A DNA stretch of 64,000 nucleotides, from contig NZ_QNUJ01000006.1 of the NCBI RefSeq assembly GCF_003574625.1, positions 344,551 to 408,550 on the forward strand, written 5' to 3'. Both the position numbers and the translations under genes were made by a program. Position 1 is the first letter of the stretch, and every line of letters begins with the position of its first letter. Below are positions 35,748 to 43,760 of this stretch, piece by piece. This DNA is from Shinella zoogloeoides (GTDB lineage: Bacteria > Pseudomonadota > Alphaproteobacteria > Rhizobiales > Rhizobiaceae). The notes under the pieces were generated by a model. That model made no database searches, had not been told where the DNA came from, and worked only from the letters and a program-made list of their open reading frames with translations.

Positions 35748-35906
35748 ATACCCCCCTCTGGCCTGCCGGCCATCTCCCCCACAAGGGGGGAGATTGGATG
35801 GGGCGATGTGCTGCCCATCTTTGACGTGGCTGGTCTAGTGAGGTTCTAGCCCCCTGCTGATCTCCCCCCCTGTGGGGGAGATGCCCGGCAGGGCAGAGGG
35901 GGGTAT
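35748..35906. repeat. Hairpin repeat with 13-base terminal inverted repeats, family 2, copy E
   Basis: Ends are ATACCCCCCTCTG and CAGAGGGGGGTAT, a perfect 13-base inverted pair. Each end leads into a hairpin unit (CATCTCCCCCACAAGGGGGG and its inverse). It sits between two genes of the carnitine operon and overlaps the ribosome binding region of the acyl-CoA synthetase gene. Copies at 37138 and, in part, 46313. Confidence 0.8.
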
Positions 35907-35930
35907 CATGGGCACGGACTGCCATATTCA

Positions 35931-37091
35931 TCACGCCCCCAGCGGCCGGAGCAGGTCGCGGCTGATGATGTGCCGCTGGATTTCCGACGTGCCGTCCCAG
36001 ATGCGCTCGACGCGGGCGTCGCGCCAGAAGCGGGCGAGCGGCAGGTCGTCCATCAGGCCCATGCCGCCGAAGATCTGGATCGCCTCGTCGGTGACACGGG
36101 CGAGCATTTCCGTGGCATAGACCTTGGCCGAGGCGATCTCGCGGTTCGACGGCAGGCCCTGGTCGAGCCGCCAGGCGGCCGACAGCGTCAGGAGGTCGGC
36201 GGCGTCGATCTCGGTGATCATGTCGGCGAGCTTGAAGGAAACGCCCTGGTTCGCGCCGATCGGCTTTCCGAACTGCTTGCGCTCGGCGGCGTAGTTGAGA
36301 GCGTAGTCGAAGGCGCGGCGGGCACGGCCGACGGAGGTGGCGGCGACGGTGAGGCGCGTCGCGTAGAGCCAGTCGTTGGCGATGTCGAAGCCCTTGTGCA
36401 CTTCGCCGAGGATCTGGGCGGAGGGCAGGCGGCATTCGTCGAAATTGAGGATGCAGTTCTTGTAGCCGCGATGGGAGACGGAATTGTAGCCCTCGCGAAT
36501 CTCGAAGCCGGGCGTGCCGCGGTCGACGAGGAAGCAGGTGATCAGCTTCTTCTTGCCGCGCGGCGTGTCCTCTTCGCCCGTCGCGATGAAGACGATGACG
36601 AAATCGGCGATGTTGGCGTGGCTGATGAAATGCTTGGTGCCGTTGACGACCCAGTCGTCGCCGTCCTTGCGGGCGAAGCACTTCATGCCGCGCACGTCCG
36701 AGCCGGCGTCCGGCTCGGTCATGGCGAGGGCATCGAACTTCTCGCCGCTGACGGCGGGCAACAGATAGCGCTCGCGCTGCTCGTCGTTGCAGGCCATCAG
36801 GATGCCGGAGGGGCGGCCGAAGAAGACCGTCAGCGCCATCGAGCCGCGGCCAAGCTCGCGCTCGACCAGCGTGAAGGACGTGTGGTCGAGGCCCGCGCCG
36901 CCGACTTCTTCCGGCATGTTGCAGCTGAAGAAGCCGATCTCCTTGCACTTGCGCGCGATTTCCTGGCCGAGTTCCGGCGGCACATGGCCGGTGCGCTCGA
37001 CCTCGTTTTCATGCGGATAGATTTCGGTTTCGACGAAGGCGCGGACCGTGTCCACGATCATCTGCTGTTCGTCGGTGAGTGCGAAATTCAT
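35931..37091 (-). CDS. Acyl-CoA dehydrogenase, probable gamma-butyrobetainyl-CoA dehydrogenase
   Basis: 386 residues. The three-domain fold is clear: FALTDEQQMIVDTVRAFVE at the start, FAD-binding AMTEPDAGSDVRGM and WVVNGTKHFISHAN, and C-terminal QIFGGMGLMDDLPLARFWRD. The position of the usual catalytic Glu in YEGTxEIQR reads IWDGTSEIQR, so Asp replaces Glu, or another residue serves as base. GGGAGGAC precedes the ATG at 37091. In this operon it would oxidise gamma-butyrobetainyl-CoA to crotonobetainyl-CoA, donating electrons to ETF. Confidence 0.9.
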   Translation of the reverse strand: MNFALTDEQQMIVDTVRAFVETEIYPHENEVERTGHVPPELGQEIARKCKEIGFFSCNMPEEVGGAGLDHTSFTLVERELGRGSMALTVFFGRPSGILMACNDEQRERYLLPAVSGEKFDALAMTEPDAGSDVRGMKCFARKDGDDWVVNGTKHFISHANIADFVIVFIATGEEDTPRGKKKLITCFLVDRGTPGFEIREGYNSVSHRGYKNCILNFDECRLPSAQILGEVHKGFDIANDWLYATRLTVAATSVGRARRAFDYALNYAAERKQFGKPIGANQGVSFKLADMITEIDAADLLTLSAAWRLDQGLPSNREIASAKVYATEMLARVTDEAIQIFGGMGLMDDLPLARFWRDARVERIWDGTSEIQRHIISRDLLRPLGA

Positions 37092-37137
37092 TGAAAGTCC
37101 TCCCGGTATTTCTTTTGCGGGAGGCGCCATCTTTGGC

Positions 37138-37260
37138 TACCCCCCCTCTGCCCTGCCGGGCATCTCCCCCCCAAGGGGGGGGATTGGATCGTGGCACCGC
37201 CTTACCCCCAGCCGATCTCCCCCCTTGTGGGGGAGATGCCCGGCAGGGCAGAGGGGGGTG
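37138..37260. repeat. Hairpin repeat, family 2, copy F
   Basis: Begins TACCCCCCCTCTGCCCTGCC and ends GGCAGGGCAGAGGGGGGTG, with inner hairpin units CATCTCCCCC and GGGGGAGATGCC. It occupies the whole gap between the acyl-CoA dehydrogenase and carnitine dehydrogenase genes, ending 12 bases from the latter's stop. Confidence 0.8.
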
Positions 37261-37272
37261 GAGGCTTGCGCC

Positions 37273-38769
37273 CTACTTGTTCCTCTGTCCGACGCTGCGC
37301 CCCGCCCCCTCCGGCACCGCCAGCTTCGCATGGGCCTCGGCAATCGGCGCGATCTTCGCCAGCACGTCCTCGGGTGCATCGACGCTCTTGCCGGCCTTCG
37401 AGTCCACATGGACCATCATCTGCTCGGCGGTCGCGATGACGTCGCCGGTGGCGGCGTCGTGGATGCGGGTGAAGAAGTGCAGCCGCTTCCTGTCCGAGGA
37501 GAGGAGCTGGAGCGTCGTGTAGAGCGCCTGGCCGAGCTTGCCCTCGCCGAGATGGCGGATGTGGGTTTCCACCGTGTAGTAGCTGTGGCCGGCCTCGACA
37601 TAGGCGAAGTCGACGCCGATGAGGCGGAGAAGCGCGTCGGATGTATCGCCGAAGAGCTGGAGGTAGCGGTGCTCCGTCATGTGGCCGTTGTAATCGACCC
37701 AGGCGGCGTTGACCTTGGTGTCGACGAGGCGGAGCGGTTCGCTCGAGGAGACCTCGACCTTCGCCTTTCCAGCCTTGGCCCAAAGATGCGCCTCGAAGTC
37801 GGCGAGCAGCTTGCCCGAACCCCAGCCGCGGCCTTCGTCGCCGGCCTTCAGCGCATGCATGATGCCGACGAGGTTCTGGTCGCGGATGCGCTCAAGCTCG
37901 CGAATGCCGCGCGCGCCCGACTGGGCATCGGACTGGTTGGCGATCTTTTCCACCAGTTCGTCGTTGAGATCGACGACATCGGTGAGCTTCGTCCAGGGCC
38001 AGGAGAGGCAGGGGCCGAACTGGGCGAGGAAGTGGCGCATGCCCGCTTCGCCGCCGGCGATGCGGTAGGTCTCGAACATGCCCATCTGCGCCCAGCGCAT
38101 GCCGAAGGAATAGCGGATCACGTCGTCCAGCGTTTCCGTGTCGCAGATGTCGTCCTTGATCAGCCAGAGGCCTTCGCGCCAGACGGCTTCGAGCAGGCGG
38201 TCGCCGACGAAGGCCTCGATCTCCTTGTTGATGATCACGCCCTTCATGCCGATGGGGGCGAGCTTGGCCTTGGCGTCTTCGAGCACGGCGCGCGACGTCT
38301 TCTGGCCGCCGACGAGTTCGGCGAGCGGCAGCAGGTAGACGGGGTTGTAGGGATGCGCCACGAACAGGCGTTCGGGGTGCTTCATGTCGCGCTGCAGATC
38401 GGTCGGCATGAGGCCTGACGTGGAGGAGCCGATCAGGGCGTCGGGCTTTGCGGCGGCATCGATCTGGGTGAGGACGCCCCGCTTCAGTTCGAGGCGCTCG
38501 GGCACGCTTTCCTGAATCCAGTCAGCATCTTGCACGGCGTCTTCGATGCTCTTGCAGAAGGTGACCTTACCCTTCGGCGGCAGGGGAGCCATGGTGAGCA
38601 TGCCATAAGCGCGCTCGGCATTGGCCATGACTTCGCCGATGATGCGCTCGGCTTCCGGATGCGGGTCGAAGATCTTCACGTCGATGCCGGCCAGCGCGAA
38701 GCGCGCGACCCATGCCCCGCCGATGACGCCGCCGCCGACGCAGGCTGCCTTGTTGATGGTGGTGCTCAT
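37273..38769 (-). CDS. lcdH: L-carnitine dehydrogenase fused to a thioesterase domain
   Basis: 498 residues. Residues 1-320 are a 3-hydroxyacyl-CoA-dehydrogenase-type NAD enzyme (AACVGGGVIGGAWVARFALA; the catalytic His in FVAHPYNPVYLLPLAELV), the carnitine 3-dehydrogenase form. Residues about 350-480 are a 4HBT hotdog thioesterase (VDTKVNAAWVDYNGHMTEHR). This fusion is known in rhizobia: the dehydrogenase makes 3-dehydrocarnitine and the thioesterase releases glycine betaine from betainyl-CoA. The adjacent BKACE gene supplies the step between. The ATG at 38769 is the second in-frame start; one four codons upstream is possible. Confidence 0.93.
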   Translation of the reverse strand: MSTTINKAACVGGGVIGGAWVARFALAGIDVKIFDPHPEAERIIGEVMANAERAYGMLTMAPLPPKGKVTFCKSIEDAVQDADWIQESVPERLELKRGVLTQIDAAAKPDALIGSSTSGLMPTDLQRDMKHPERLFVAHPYNPVYLLPLAELVGGQKTSRAVLEDAKAKLAPIGMKGVIINKEIEAFVGDRLLEAVWREGLWLIKDDICDTETLDDVIRYSFGMRWAQMGMFETYRIAGGEAGMRHFLAQFGPCLSWPWTKLTDVVDLNDELVEKIANQSDAQSGARGIRELERIRDQNLVGIMHALKAGDEGRGWGSGKLLADFEAHLWAKAGKAKVEVSSSEPLRLVDTKVNAAWVDYNGHMTEHRYLQLFGDTSDALLRLIGVDFAYVEAGHSYYTVETHIRHLGEGKLGQALYTTLQLLSSDRKRLHFFTRIHDAATGDVIATAEQMMVHVDSKAGKSVDAPEDVLAKIAPIAEAHAKLAVPEGAGRSVGQRNK

Positions 38770-38807
38770 GCGTTCCCTCAATTCGTTATTGTGTGCTGGT
38801 GTCGCTG

Positions 38808-38942
38808 CCCCTCATCCGGCTGCCGCCACCTTCTCCCCGCAGGCGGGGAGAAGGGATATGCCGCGCCGGTTTCCTTCATTTCCAAGCCTGCGCTTGGCGG
38901 GCTCCCTCTCCCCGTTCACGGGCGAGGGTTAGGGGTGAGGGG
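38808..38942. repeat. RIME-like intergenic repeat, copy C
   Basis: Begins CCCCTCATCCGGCTGCCGCC and ends GGCGAGGGTTAGGGGTGAGGGG, with hairpins CTTCTCCCCGCAGGCGGGGA and CTCCCCGTTCACGGGCGAG near the two ends. It lies inside the carnitine operon between the dehydrogenase and cleavage enzyme genes. Confidence 0.8.
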
Positions 38943-38955
38943 CAACCCCAAATCG

Positions 38956-39870
38956 TCAGCCGCGCGGCGCGCGCTTCGTGAGCTTCAGCTTCTCGCGCAC
39001 TTCGGCCGGGCCGATGACGCGGGCGCCCATGCTCTCGATGATGTTGACGGCCTTGTCAACGAGCTGCGCATTGGTGGCGAGCTGGCCCTTGGCGACATAG
39101 AGGTTGTCTTCCAGGCCGACGCGGACATTGCCGCCGGCCAGCACGGAAGCGGCCGGATAGGCCATGGCGTTGCGGCCGATGGAGAAGGCCGAGAAGGTCC
39201 AGTTGGACGGCACGTTGTTGACCATCGCCATGAAGGTGTTGAGGTCGTCGGGCGCGCCCCACGGAATGCCCATGCAGAGCTGGATGAGCACCGGGTCCTC
39301 GATGATGCCTTCCTCGACGAGCTGCTTGGCGAACCAGAGATGGCCGGTGTCGAAGGCCTCGATCTCCGGGCGGACGCCGAGATCGGTCATCATCTTGCCC
39401 ATGGCGCGCAGCATGGACGGCGTGTTGGTCATCACGTAGTCGCCGAGCGAGAAGTTCATCGTGCCGCAATCGAGCGTGCAGATTTCCGGCAGACATTCGG
39501 CGACGTGGGAAACGCGCTCGGTGGCGCCGGCCATGTCGGTGCCGTTGGGGTTCAGCGGCAGGGGCTGCTCGGTGTTGCCGAAGATCATGTCGCCGCCCAT
39601 GCCGGCGGTAAGGTTGAGCACGACGTCGACCTCGGCGTCGCGGATACGTTCGGTCACTTCGCGGTAGAGATCGTTGCGGCGGCTCGGCGCGCCGGTTTCC
39701 GGATCGCGCACGTGGCAATGCACGACGGCGGCGCCGGCCCTGGCGGCCTCGATGGCCGATTCGGCGATCTGCTTGGGCGAGCGCGGAACGTGAGGGGATT
39801 TGCCGGCGGTGTCGCCGGAGCCGGTGACGGCGCAGGTGATGAAGACGTCGCGGTTCATGGCAAGAGGCAT
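38956..39870 (-). CDS. Beta-keto acid cleavage enzyme (BKACE, DUF849), dehydrocarnitine type
   Basis: 304 residues of the zinc-dependent BKACE barrel: FITCAVTGSGDT, metal histidines in VVHCHVRDPETG, LNLTAGMGGDM, the Glu/Thr-rich EAFDTGHLWFAKQL and GLEDNLYV. The dehydrocarnitine group transfers the betainyl unit of 3-dehydrocarnitine to acetyl-CoA, giving betainyl-CoA and acetoacetate. The ATG at 39870 has GGGAGAACGAC before it; the longer frame to 39975 crosses the divergent promoter. First gene of the carnitine operon. Confidence 0.93.
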   Translation of the reverse strand: MPLAMNRDVFITCAVTGSGDTAGKSPHVPRSPKQIAESAIEAARAGAAVVHCHVRDPETGAPSRRNDLYREVTERIRDAEVDVVLNLTAGMGGDMIFGNTEQPLPLNPNGTDMAGATERVSHVAECLPEICTLDCGTMNFSLGDYVMTNTPSMLRAMGKMMTDLGVRPEIEAFDTGHLWFAKQLVEEGIIEDPVLIQLCMGIPWGAPDDLNTFMAMVNNVPSNWTFSAFSIGRNAMAYPAASVLAGGNVRVGLEDNLYVAKGQLATNAQLVDKAVNIIESMGARVIGPAEVREKLKLTKRAPRG

Positions 39871-39963
39871 TGTCGTTCTCCCATTATTCTCGTTGCGGAC
39901 ATTACGAGCCAAGAGAAGGCGCAATGCTTTCACTTTTCGGATCCATCCTTGACAATTCGAGAG

Positions 39964-40959
39964 ATGGGCGGCCAAGCTTCCGCCATGCTCGATCCCTCAT
40001 CCGACACGCTCGACATCGACATCCTGGTGCTGCCCGAGACGAACCTCATCCTCGTCGCCTCGGTCATCGAGCCGCTGCGCGCCGCCAACCGCATCTCGGG
40101 GCAGGCGCTTTACCGCTGGCGCATCTTCTCGCCGGACGGCGAGCCGGTGGAGACGCGCAGCCGCATTCCCGTGCCCGTCGACGGCGCCTTCCGGCCGGAG
40201 CGGGAGACGGCGCCGCTCTTCGTGCTATCGAGCTACCAATGGCAGATGAGTGCGACATCCCTGTTGCGCCGCCAGCTTTCGCAGACGGCGCGCCACCGCA
40301 CGGCGATGGCCGGCATCGAATCGGGAAGCTGGCTGCTTGCCGAGGCGAGCCTGCTCGACGGCTATTCGGTGACGATTCACTGGGAGGACATGGAGGAATT
40401 CGCCTCCCGCTATCCGCAGATCGCGGTGATGCGCGAGCGCTACGTCATCGACGGCAAGCGCGTCACCACCGGCGGTTCGCTGCCGACGCTCGAATTGATG
40501 CTGGAGATCATCCGCCGCCGGCAGGGCTATTCGCTGGCGCTGGAGGTCTCGCGGCAATTCATCTACGAGCACGAGCGCACTGGCGGCCTGTTGCAGGTGC
40601 CGGCGCTCGGCAACATGCGTGTCGCCGACCAGCGCGTCAGCCAGGCAGTGCGGCTGATGGAGGAGACGATGGATGCGCCATTGACGCTGGCAAAACTTGC
40701 CAGGCGCGTCGGCATCAGTGCGCGGCACCTGCAGGACCTGTTCCAGGAATCGATGGGCGTCGCGCCGCACCAGCATTATCTCGCGCTGCGCCTCAATGCC
40801 GCCCGGCGCAAGGTGATCGAGACCAAGACGGAATTCGCCGACATCGCCGCGCTCACCGGCTTCAACTCCTCCTCCGCCTTCTCCCGCAGTTACCGCGCGC
40901 ACTACCACGAAAGCCCGACGGAGACCCGGCGGCGGCTGCGGGCCGGCGCGAAGGGATGA
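39964..40959 (+). CDS. GlxA-type AraC regulator, CdhR-like
   Basis: 331 residues. The N-terminal DJ-1/PfpI-like domain (IDILVLPETNLILVASVIEP, FVLSSYQWQ, MAGIESGSWLLAEASLL) precedes a double AraC HTH (LTLAKLARRVGISARHLQDLF, FADIAALTGFNSSSAFSRSY). The architecture and divergent position next to the BKACE gene match CdhR/DhcR regulators that activate carnitine catabolism in pseudomonads. The start at 39964 is tentative; ATG at 39985 is an alternative. It probably activates the operon at 27.6-39.9 kb when carnitine or a derivative is present. Confidence 0.9.
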   Translation: MGGQASAMLDPSSDTLDIDILVLPETNLILVASVIEPLRAANRISGQALYRWRIFSPDGEPVETRSRIPVPVDGAFRPERETAPLFVLSSYQWQMSATSLLRRQLSQTARHRTAMAGIESGSWLLAEASLLDGYSVTIHWEDMEEFASRYPQIAVMRERYVIDGKRVTTGGSLPTLELMLEIIRRRQGYSLALEVSRQFIYEHERTGGLLQVPALGNMRVADQRVSQAVRLMEETMDAPLTLAKLARRVGISARHLQDLFQESMGVAPHQHYLALRLNAARRKVIETKTEFADIAALTGFNSSSAFSRSYRAHYHESPTETRRRLRAGAKG

Positions 40960-40971
40960 AGACGCGGACCC

Positions 40972-41022
40972 AGAGCAATTCCAGCAAAAGTGCGAAGCGG
41001 TTTTGCGTCCGGGATTGCGTAG
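40972..41022. repeat. Short intergenic repeat, family 3, copy 1
   Basis: AGAGCAATTCCAGCAAAAGT then GCGAAGCGGTTTTGCGTCCGG. Nearly the same run recurs at 43704-43756 downstream of the L,D-transpeptidase gene. Similar short runs are scattered in rhizobial chromosomes. It follows the AraC gene directly, and the tail GCGTTTTCGCGATTCGAGGAAAAGC continues the same style of sequence. Confidence 0.7.
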
Positions 41023-41193
41023 AAGGGTTGGAGCGTTTTCGCGATTCGAGGAAAAGCGGAAATGCCCTAAGTGCCTGAAATGTCACGGTCGGCCGTAAAG
41101 ATTGTATTTAACATTTCGCGGTAATCTTCCGTTAGTAATTCCGTCCATGTGTCGAAAGGGCGGGGCTTCGGTTTGTTTTGCGTGCGAGTGCCA

Positions 41194-42219
41194 ATGCGTC
41201 TTTCGGTCCTGACAGCGATCCTCCTCGGCTGCGCCTCCCTGGCCGGCTGCGCATCGAGTGCGACCCCGGAAACGGTGCTGGCGGTCAAGCCCTCGCGCGA
41301 GACCACGAGCTCCGTCACCAAGGGCGGCGGGCCGGTGCCGGAAGTGGCCGTCGGCCAGAGCAGGGTGAAGGCCGACGACGCGGAGGAAATGCTCGCCTGG
41401 GCAGGGCCGATCCCGGAAACCCACGTCTTCGAGACGGTGACGAAACAGTCCGCCATTCCCTCCGAGCGTCCGGCCGATTCCGCGACGATGACCGAAATGC
41501 CGACCCGGCGCCTCGGCAAGCGCTCGCGCGTCTACAGCCAGCAGTTCCGCGATGCTCATCCGATCAATTTCGGCAAGCGCGCGCCGCGGCACTATCAGGT
41601 GCATGGCGTCGACGTCTCGCGCTGGCAGGGCGATATCGACTGGATGCGGCTGCGCACGCAGGGCGCCAACTTCGCCTTCATCAAGGCGACCGACGGCGGC
41701 GACCATCTCGATCCGATGTTCCAGAAGAACTGGCGCCAGGCCAAGGAAGCCGGCATCCGGCGCGGGGCCTATCACTTCTTCTACTGGTGCCGGGTCGCAA
41801 GCTCGCAGGCCGAATGGTTCATCCGCAACGTGCCGAAGGACCCGGATGCGCTGCCGCCGGTGATCGATGCCGAATATAACGGCGATTCCGCCTGCAAGAA
41901 GCGCCTGTCGCGCGCGAAATATGTCGAGAAGATCCGCGTCTTCGCCGAAATGCTGGAACGGCACTACGGCAAGCGGCCGATCATCTATACCGCGCCGGAC
42001 TTCTACGAAGACAATCTGTCTGGCGAATTGAAGGACTATCATTTCTGGCTGCGCTCGGTCGCCGCGCATCCGTCGCAGCGCTATCCGAACCGCCGCTGGC
42101 TGTTCTGGCAATATTCCGGCTCGGGCCTGTCGCATGGCGTGACGGGCAGGATCGACCTCAACGTTTTCTCCGGCAGCGAGAACGACTGGCACAACTGGCT
42201 CGCGGGCCAGTCCACCTGA
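41194..42219 (+). CDS. GH25 lysozyme-like lipoprotein
   Basis: 341 residues. A lipoprotein signal (MRLSVLTAILLGCASLAGC, lipobox LAGC) is followed by a low-complexity linker to about residue 130, then a glycoside hydrolase 25 domain: HGVDVSRWQGDIDW with the catalytic Asp, FAFIKATDGGDHLD, AYHFFYW, and the second acid in PPVIDAEYNGD. It should cut peptidoglycan between MurNAc and GlcNAc from the periplasmic membrane face. The start is uncertain: ATG at 41194 gives the lipobox but no clear ribosome binding site, and an in-frame GTG at 41149 exists. Confidence 0.9.
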   Translation: MRLSVLTAILLGCASLAGCASSATPETVLAVKPSRETTSSVTKGGGPVPEVAVGQSRVKADDAEEMLAWAGPIPETHVFETVTKQSAIPSERPADSATMTEMPTRRLGKRSRVYSQQFRDAHPINFGKRAPRHYQVHGVDVSRWQGDIDWMRLRTQGANFAFIKATDGGDHLDPMFQKNWRQAKEAGIRRGAYHFFYWCRVASSQAEWFIRNVPKDPDALPPVIDAEYNGDSACKKRLSRAKYVEKIRVFAEMLERHYGKRPIIYTAPDFYEDNLSGELKDYHFWLRSVAAHPSQRYPNRRWLFWQYSGSGLSHGVTGRIDLNVFSGSENDWHNWLAGQST

Positions 42220-42229
42220 ACGGGACGAT

Positions 42230-42829
42230 CTATTTCCGTTTCTGCGGATAGATCGTCTCGCCGTTCTTCAGCATCTCCACGAATGTCTCGATCTTGCGCC
42301 TGCGCGCGGCTTCCGTCTTCAGATTGTGGACGCGGAAGGCGAGGGCGAAGCGGTTCTGCTCGGTGAGCCTGCCGAGCATTTCGGCGGCGGCCGGTTCCGC
42401 GTCGATGGCGACTTGCAGGTCCGGCGGAATCTTCAGGTTCTTGCCGCTGCCATAGGCCCTGTCCCAGCGCCCATCGGCTTTTGCGGCCTCCACATGCTTC
42501 AGGCCATGTTCCGTCATGCGGCCATCCGCGATCAGCCGGCCGACCGTATCGACGTTCTTCTTGCTCCAGACGCTCTTGCGGCCGCGCGGGCTGTAGCGCT
42601 GGAGGAAGCTCTTGTCGTCCAGCCCCTTGCGGATGCCGTCGATCCAGCCCCAGCAGAGCACGGCCTCGATCGCCTCTTCCGGGTTGATGGATTGAAGGCC
42701 CGAGGCGCGCTTGTGAATCCGGATCCAGACTTCCGGCGCCTTGTCGTGGTTGTCCGAGAGCCAGCGGCAGAAGCTTTCCGGGTCGGGAAATTCGCGGACA
42801 TGGGCAGGGTCGATTTCCACAGGCGCCAT
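42230..42829 (-). CDS. YdeI/OmdA-family protein
   Basis: 199 residues: FCRWLSDNHDKAPEVWIRIH, EEAIEAVLCWGWIDGIRKGL, QRYSPRGRKSVWSKKNVDTV, and a helical C-terminus with AALAF-type NRFALAFRVHNLKTEAARRR. This is the YdeI/OmpD-associated (PF13376) family, linked to bacteriocin or peptide resistance in some bacteria but of unproven biochemistry. The ATG at 42829 is preceded by GGAGGG; an earlier in-frame ATG at 42850 is less likely. Convergent to the GH25 gene with 10 bases between. Confidence 0.88.
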   Translation of the reverse strand: MAPVEIDPAHVREFPDPESFCRWLSDNHDKAPEVWIRIHKRASGLQSINPEEAIEAVLCWGWIDGIRKGLDDKSFLQRYSPRGRKSVWSKKNVDTVGRLIADGRMTEHGLKHVEAAKADGRWDRAYGSGKNLKIPPDLQVAIDAEPAAAEMLGRLTEQNRFALAFRVHNLKTEAARRRKIETFVEMLKNGETIYPQKRK

Positions 42830-42991
42830 CGTTTTCTGCCCTCCCGGCATGGTCCAGCGTGGCCGCTTTGCATCTGTCCGCGACTATGCGGGGCGGATGC
42901 CGAAGATGTGATGCTCCCGCTTCTTGCCAGCCCCTTCCTGCTTTGGCTAGCCATCGGCTCCAACACGTTTTCATTGGAGTCGATATAGAGA

Positions 42992-43705
42992 ATGCCTACG
43001 GTGTGCACTTTGTCGCGCAGAGCCTTCTTCCTGGGCGCCGCCGCGACGCTCGCAGGATGCGCAACCACGGAAACCTCGACCAGGACCGTCCCGCTTCCCC
43101 AGAAGGTCAGCTATCCGATCGTGCCGGCAACGGACGAGGAGCTGGCGGCGCGCTATGCCGCCGTCGAGGATGGCGGCCATCTCATCCCGGCGATCCCTTA
43201 CAAGGAGATCGATCCGAGATACTACCGCCAGCGCGTCAAGGACCCGACCGGCGAGCCGGCAGGCACGGTGGTGGTCGATACGGCCACGCGCTTCCTCTAT
43301 GTCGTAGAACCGGGCGGCACGGCGATGCGCTACGGCGTCGGCATCGGCCGTGACGGTTTTGCCTGGGAAGGCGAGGGTGTCATCCAGTGGCGCCAGCCCT
43401 GGCCGCGCTGGAAGGTGCCGGACGACATGATCAAGCGCCAGCCGAGCCTTGCCCGCTATTCCGTCGAGAATGGCGGCATGGATCCGGGCGTCAAGAACCC
43501 GCTCGGCGCTCGCGCGCTCTACATTTTCCAGAACGGCAAGGACACGCTCTACCGCCTGCACGGCTCGCCGGAATGGAGGTCCATCGGCAAGGCGACCTCT
43601 TCGGGCTGCGTGCGGCTGGTCAACCAGGACGTGCTCGATCTCTACAAGCGCGTGCCCTACCACGCGCGCATCGTCGTGCATCAGGGCGGGCTGGGGTCCG
43701 TCTGA
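42992..43705 (+). CDS. L,D-transpeptidase (YkuD domain) lipoprotein
   Basis: 237 residues. Lipobox signal (FFLGAAATLAGC) then a YkuD catalytic domain with GTVVVDTATRFLYVVEPGG and active-site HGSPEWRSIGKATSSGCVRL, Cys as nucleophile and conserved His. It crosslinks peptidoglycan 3-3 or attaches proteins to it. The N-terminus MPTVCTLSRRAFFLGAA also carries a twin-arginine-like RR, so export route is uncertain. Close to the GH25 gene, so a local cell-wall pair is likely, though they are not cotranscribed. Confidence 0.92.
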   Translation: MPTVCTLSRRAFFLGAAATLAGCATTETSTRTVPLPQKVSYPIVPATDEELAARYAAVEDGGHLIPAIPYKEIDPRYYRQRVKDPTGEPAGTVVVDTATRFLYVVEPGGTAMRYGVGIGRDGFAWEGEGVIQWRQPWPRWKVPDDMIKRQPSLARYSVENGGMDPGVKNPLGARALYIFQNGKDTLYRLHGSPEWRSIGKATSSGCVRLVNQDVLDLYKRVPYHARIVVHQGGLGSV

Positions 43706-43756
43706 GCAAGTCCAGCAAAAGCGTGAGGCGGTTTTGCGTCCGGAATTGCGCTGAGC
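43704..43756. repeat. Short intergenic repeat, family 3, copy 2
   Basis: GAGCAAGTCCAGCAAAAGCG then GAGGCGGTTTTGCGTCCGG and AATTGCGCTGAGC, matching the run at 40972-41022 closely. It separates two convergent genes with no other terminator in the gap. Confidence 0.7.
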
Positions 43757-43760
43757 AGAG

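Noticed and set aside
35748..37260. CRISPR-like reading of the repeated CCCCCTCTG/GGGGGAGATG units
   Set aside because: Only two copies per site in inverted orientation with unequal spacing; these are hairpin repeats, not spacer arrays.
38530..39963. Upstream extension of the AraC regulator frame
   Set aside because: It is antisense to the BKACE and carnitine dehydrogenase genes and crosses the divergent promoter.
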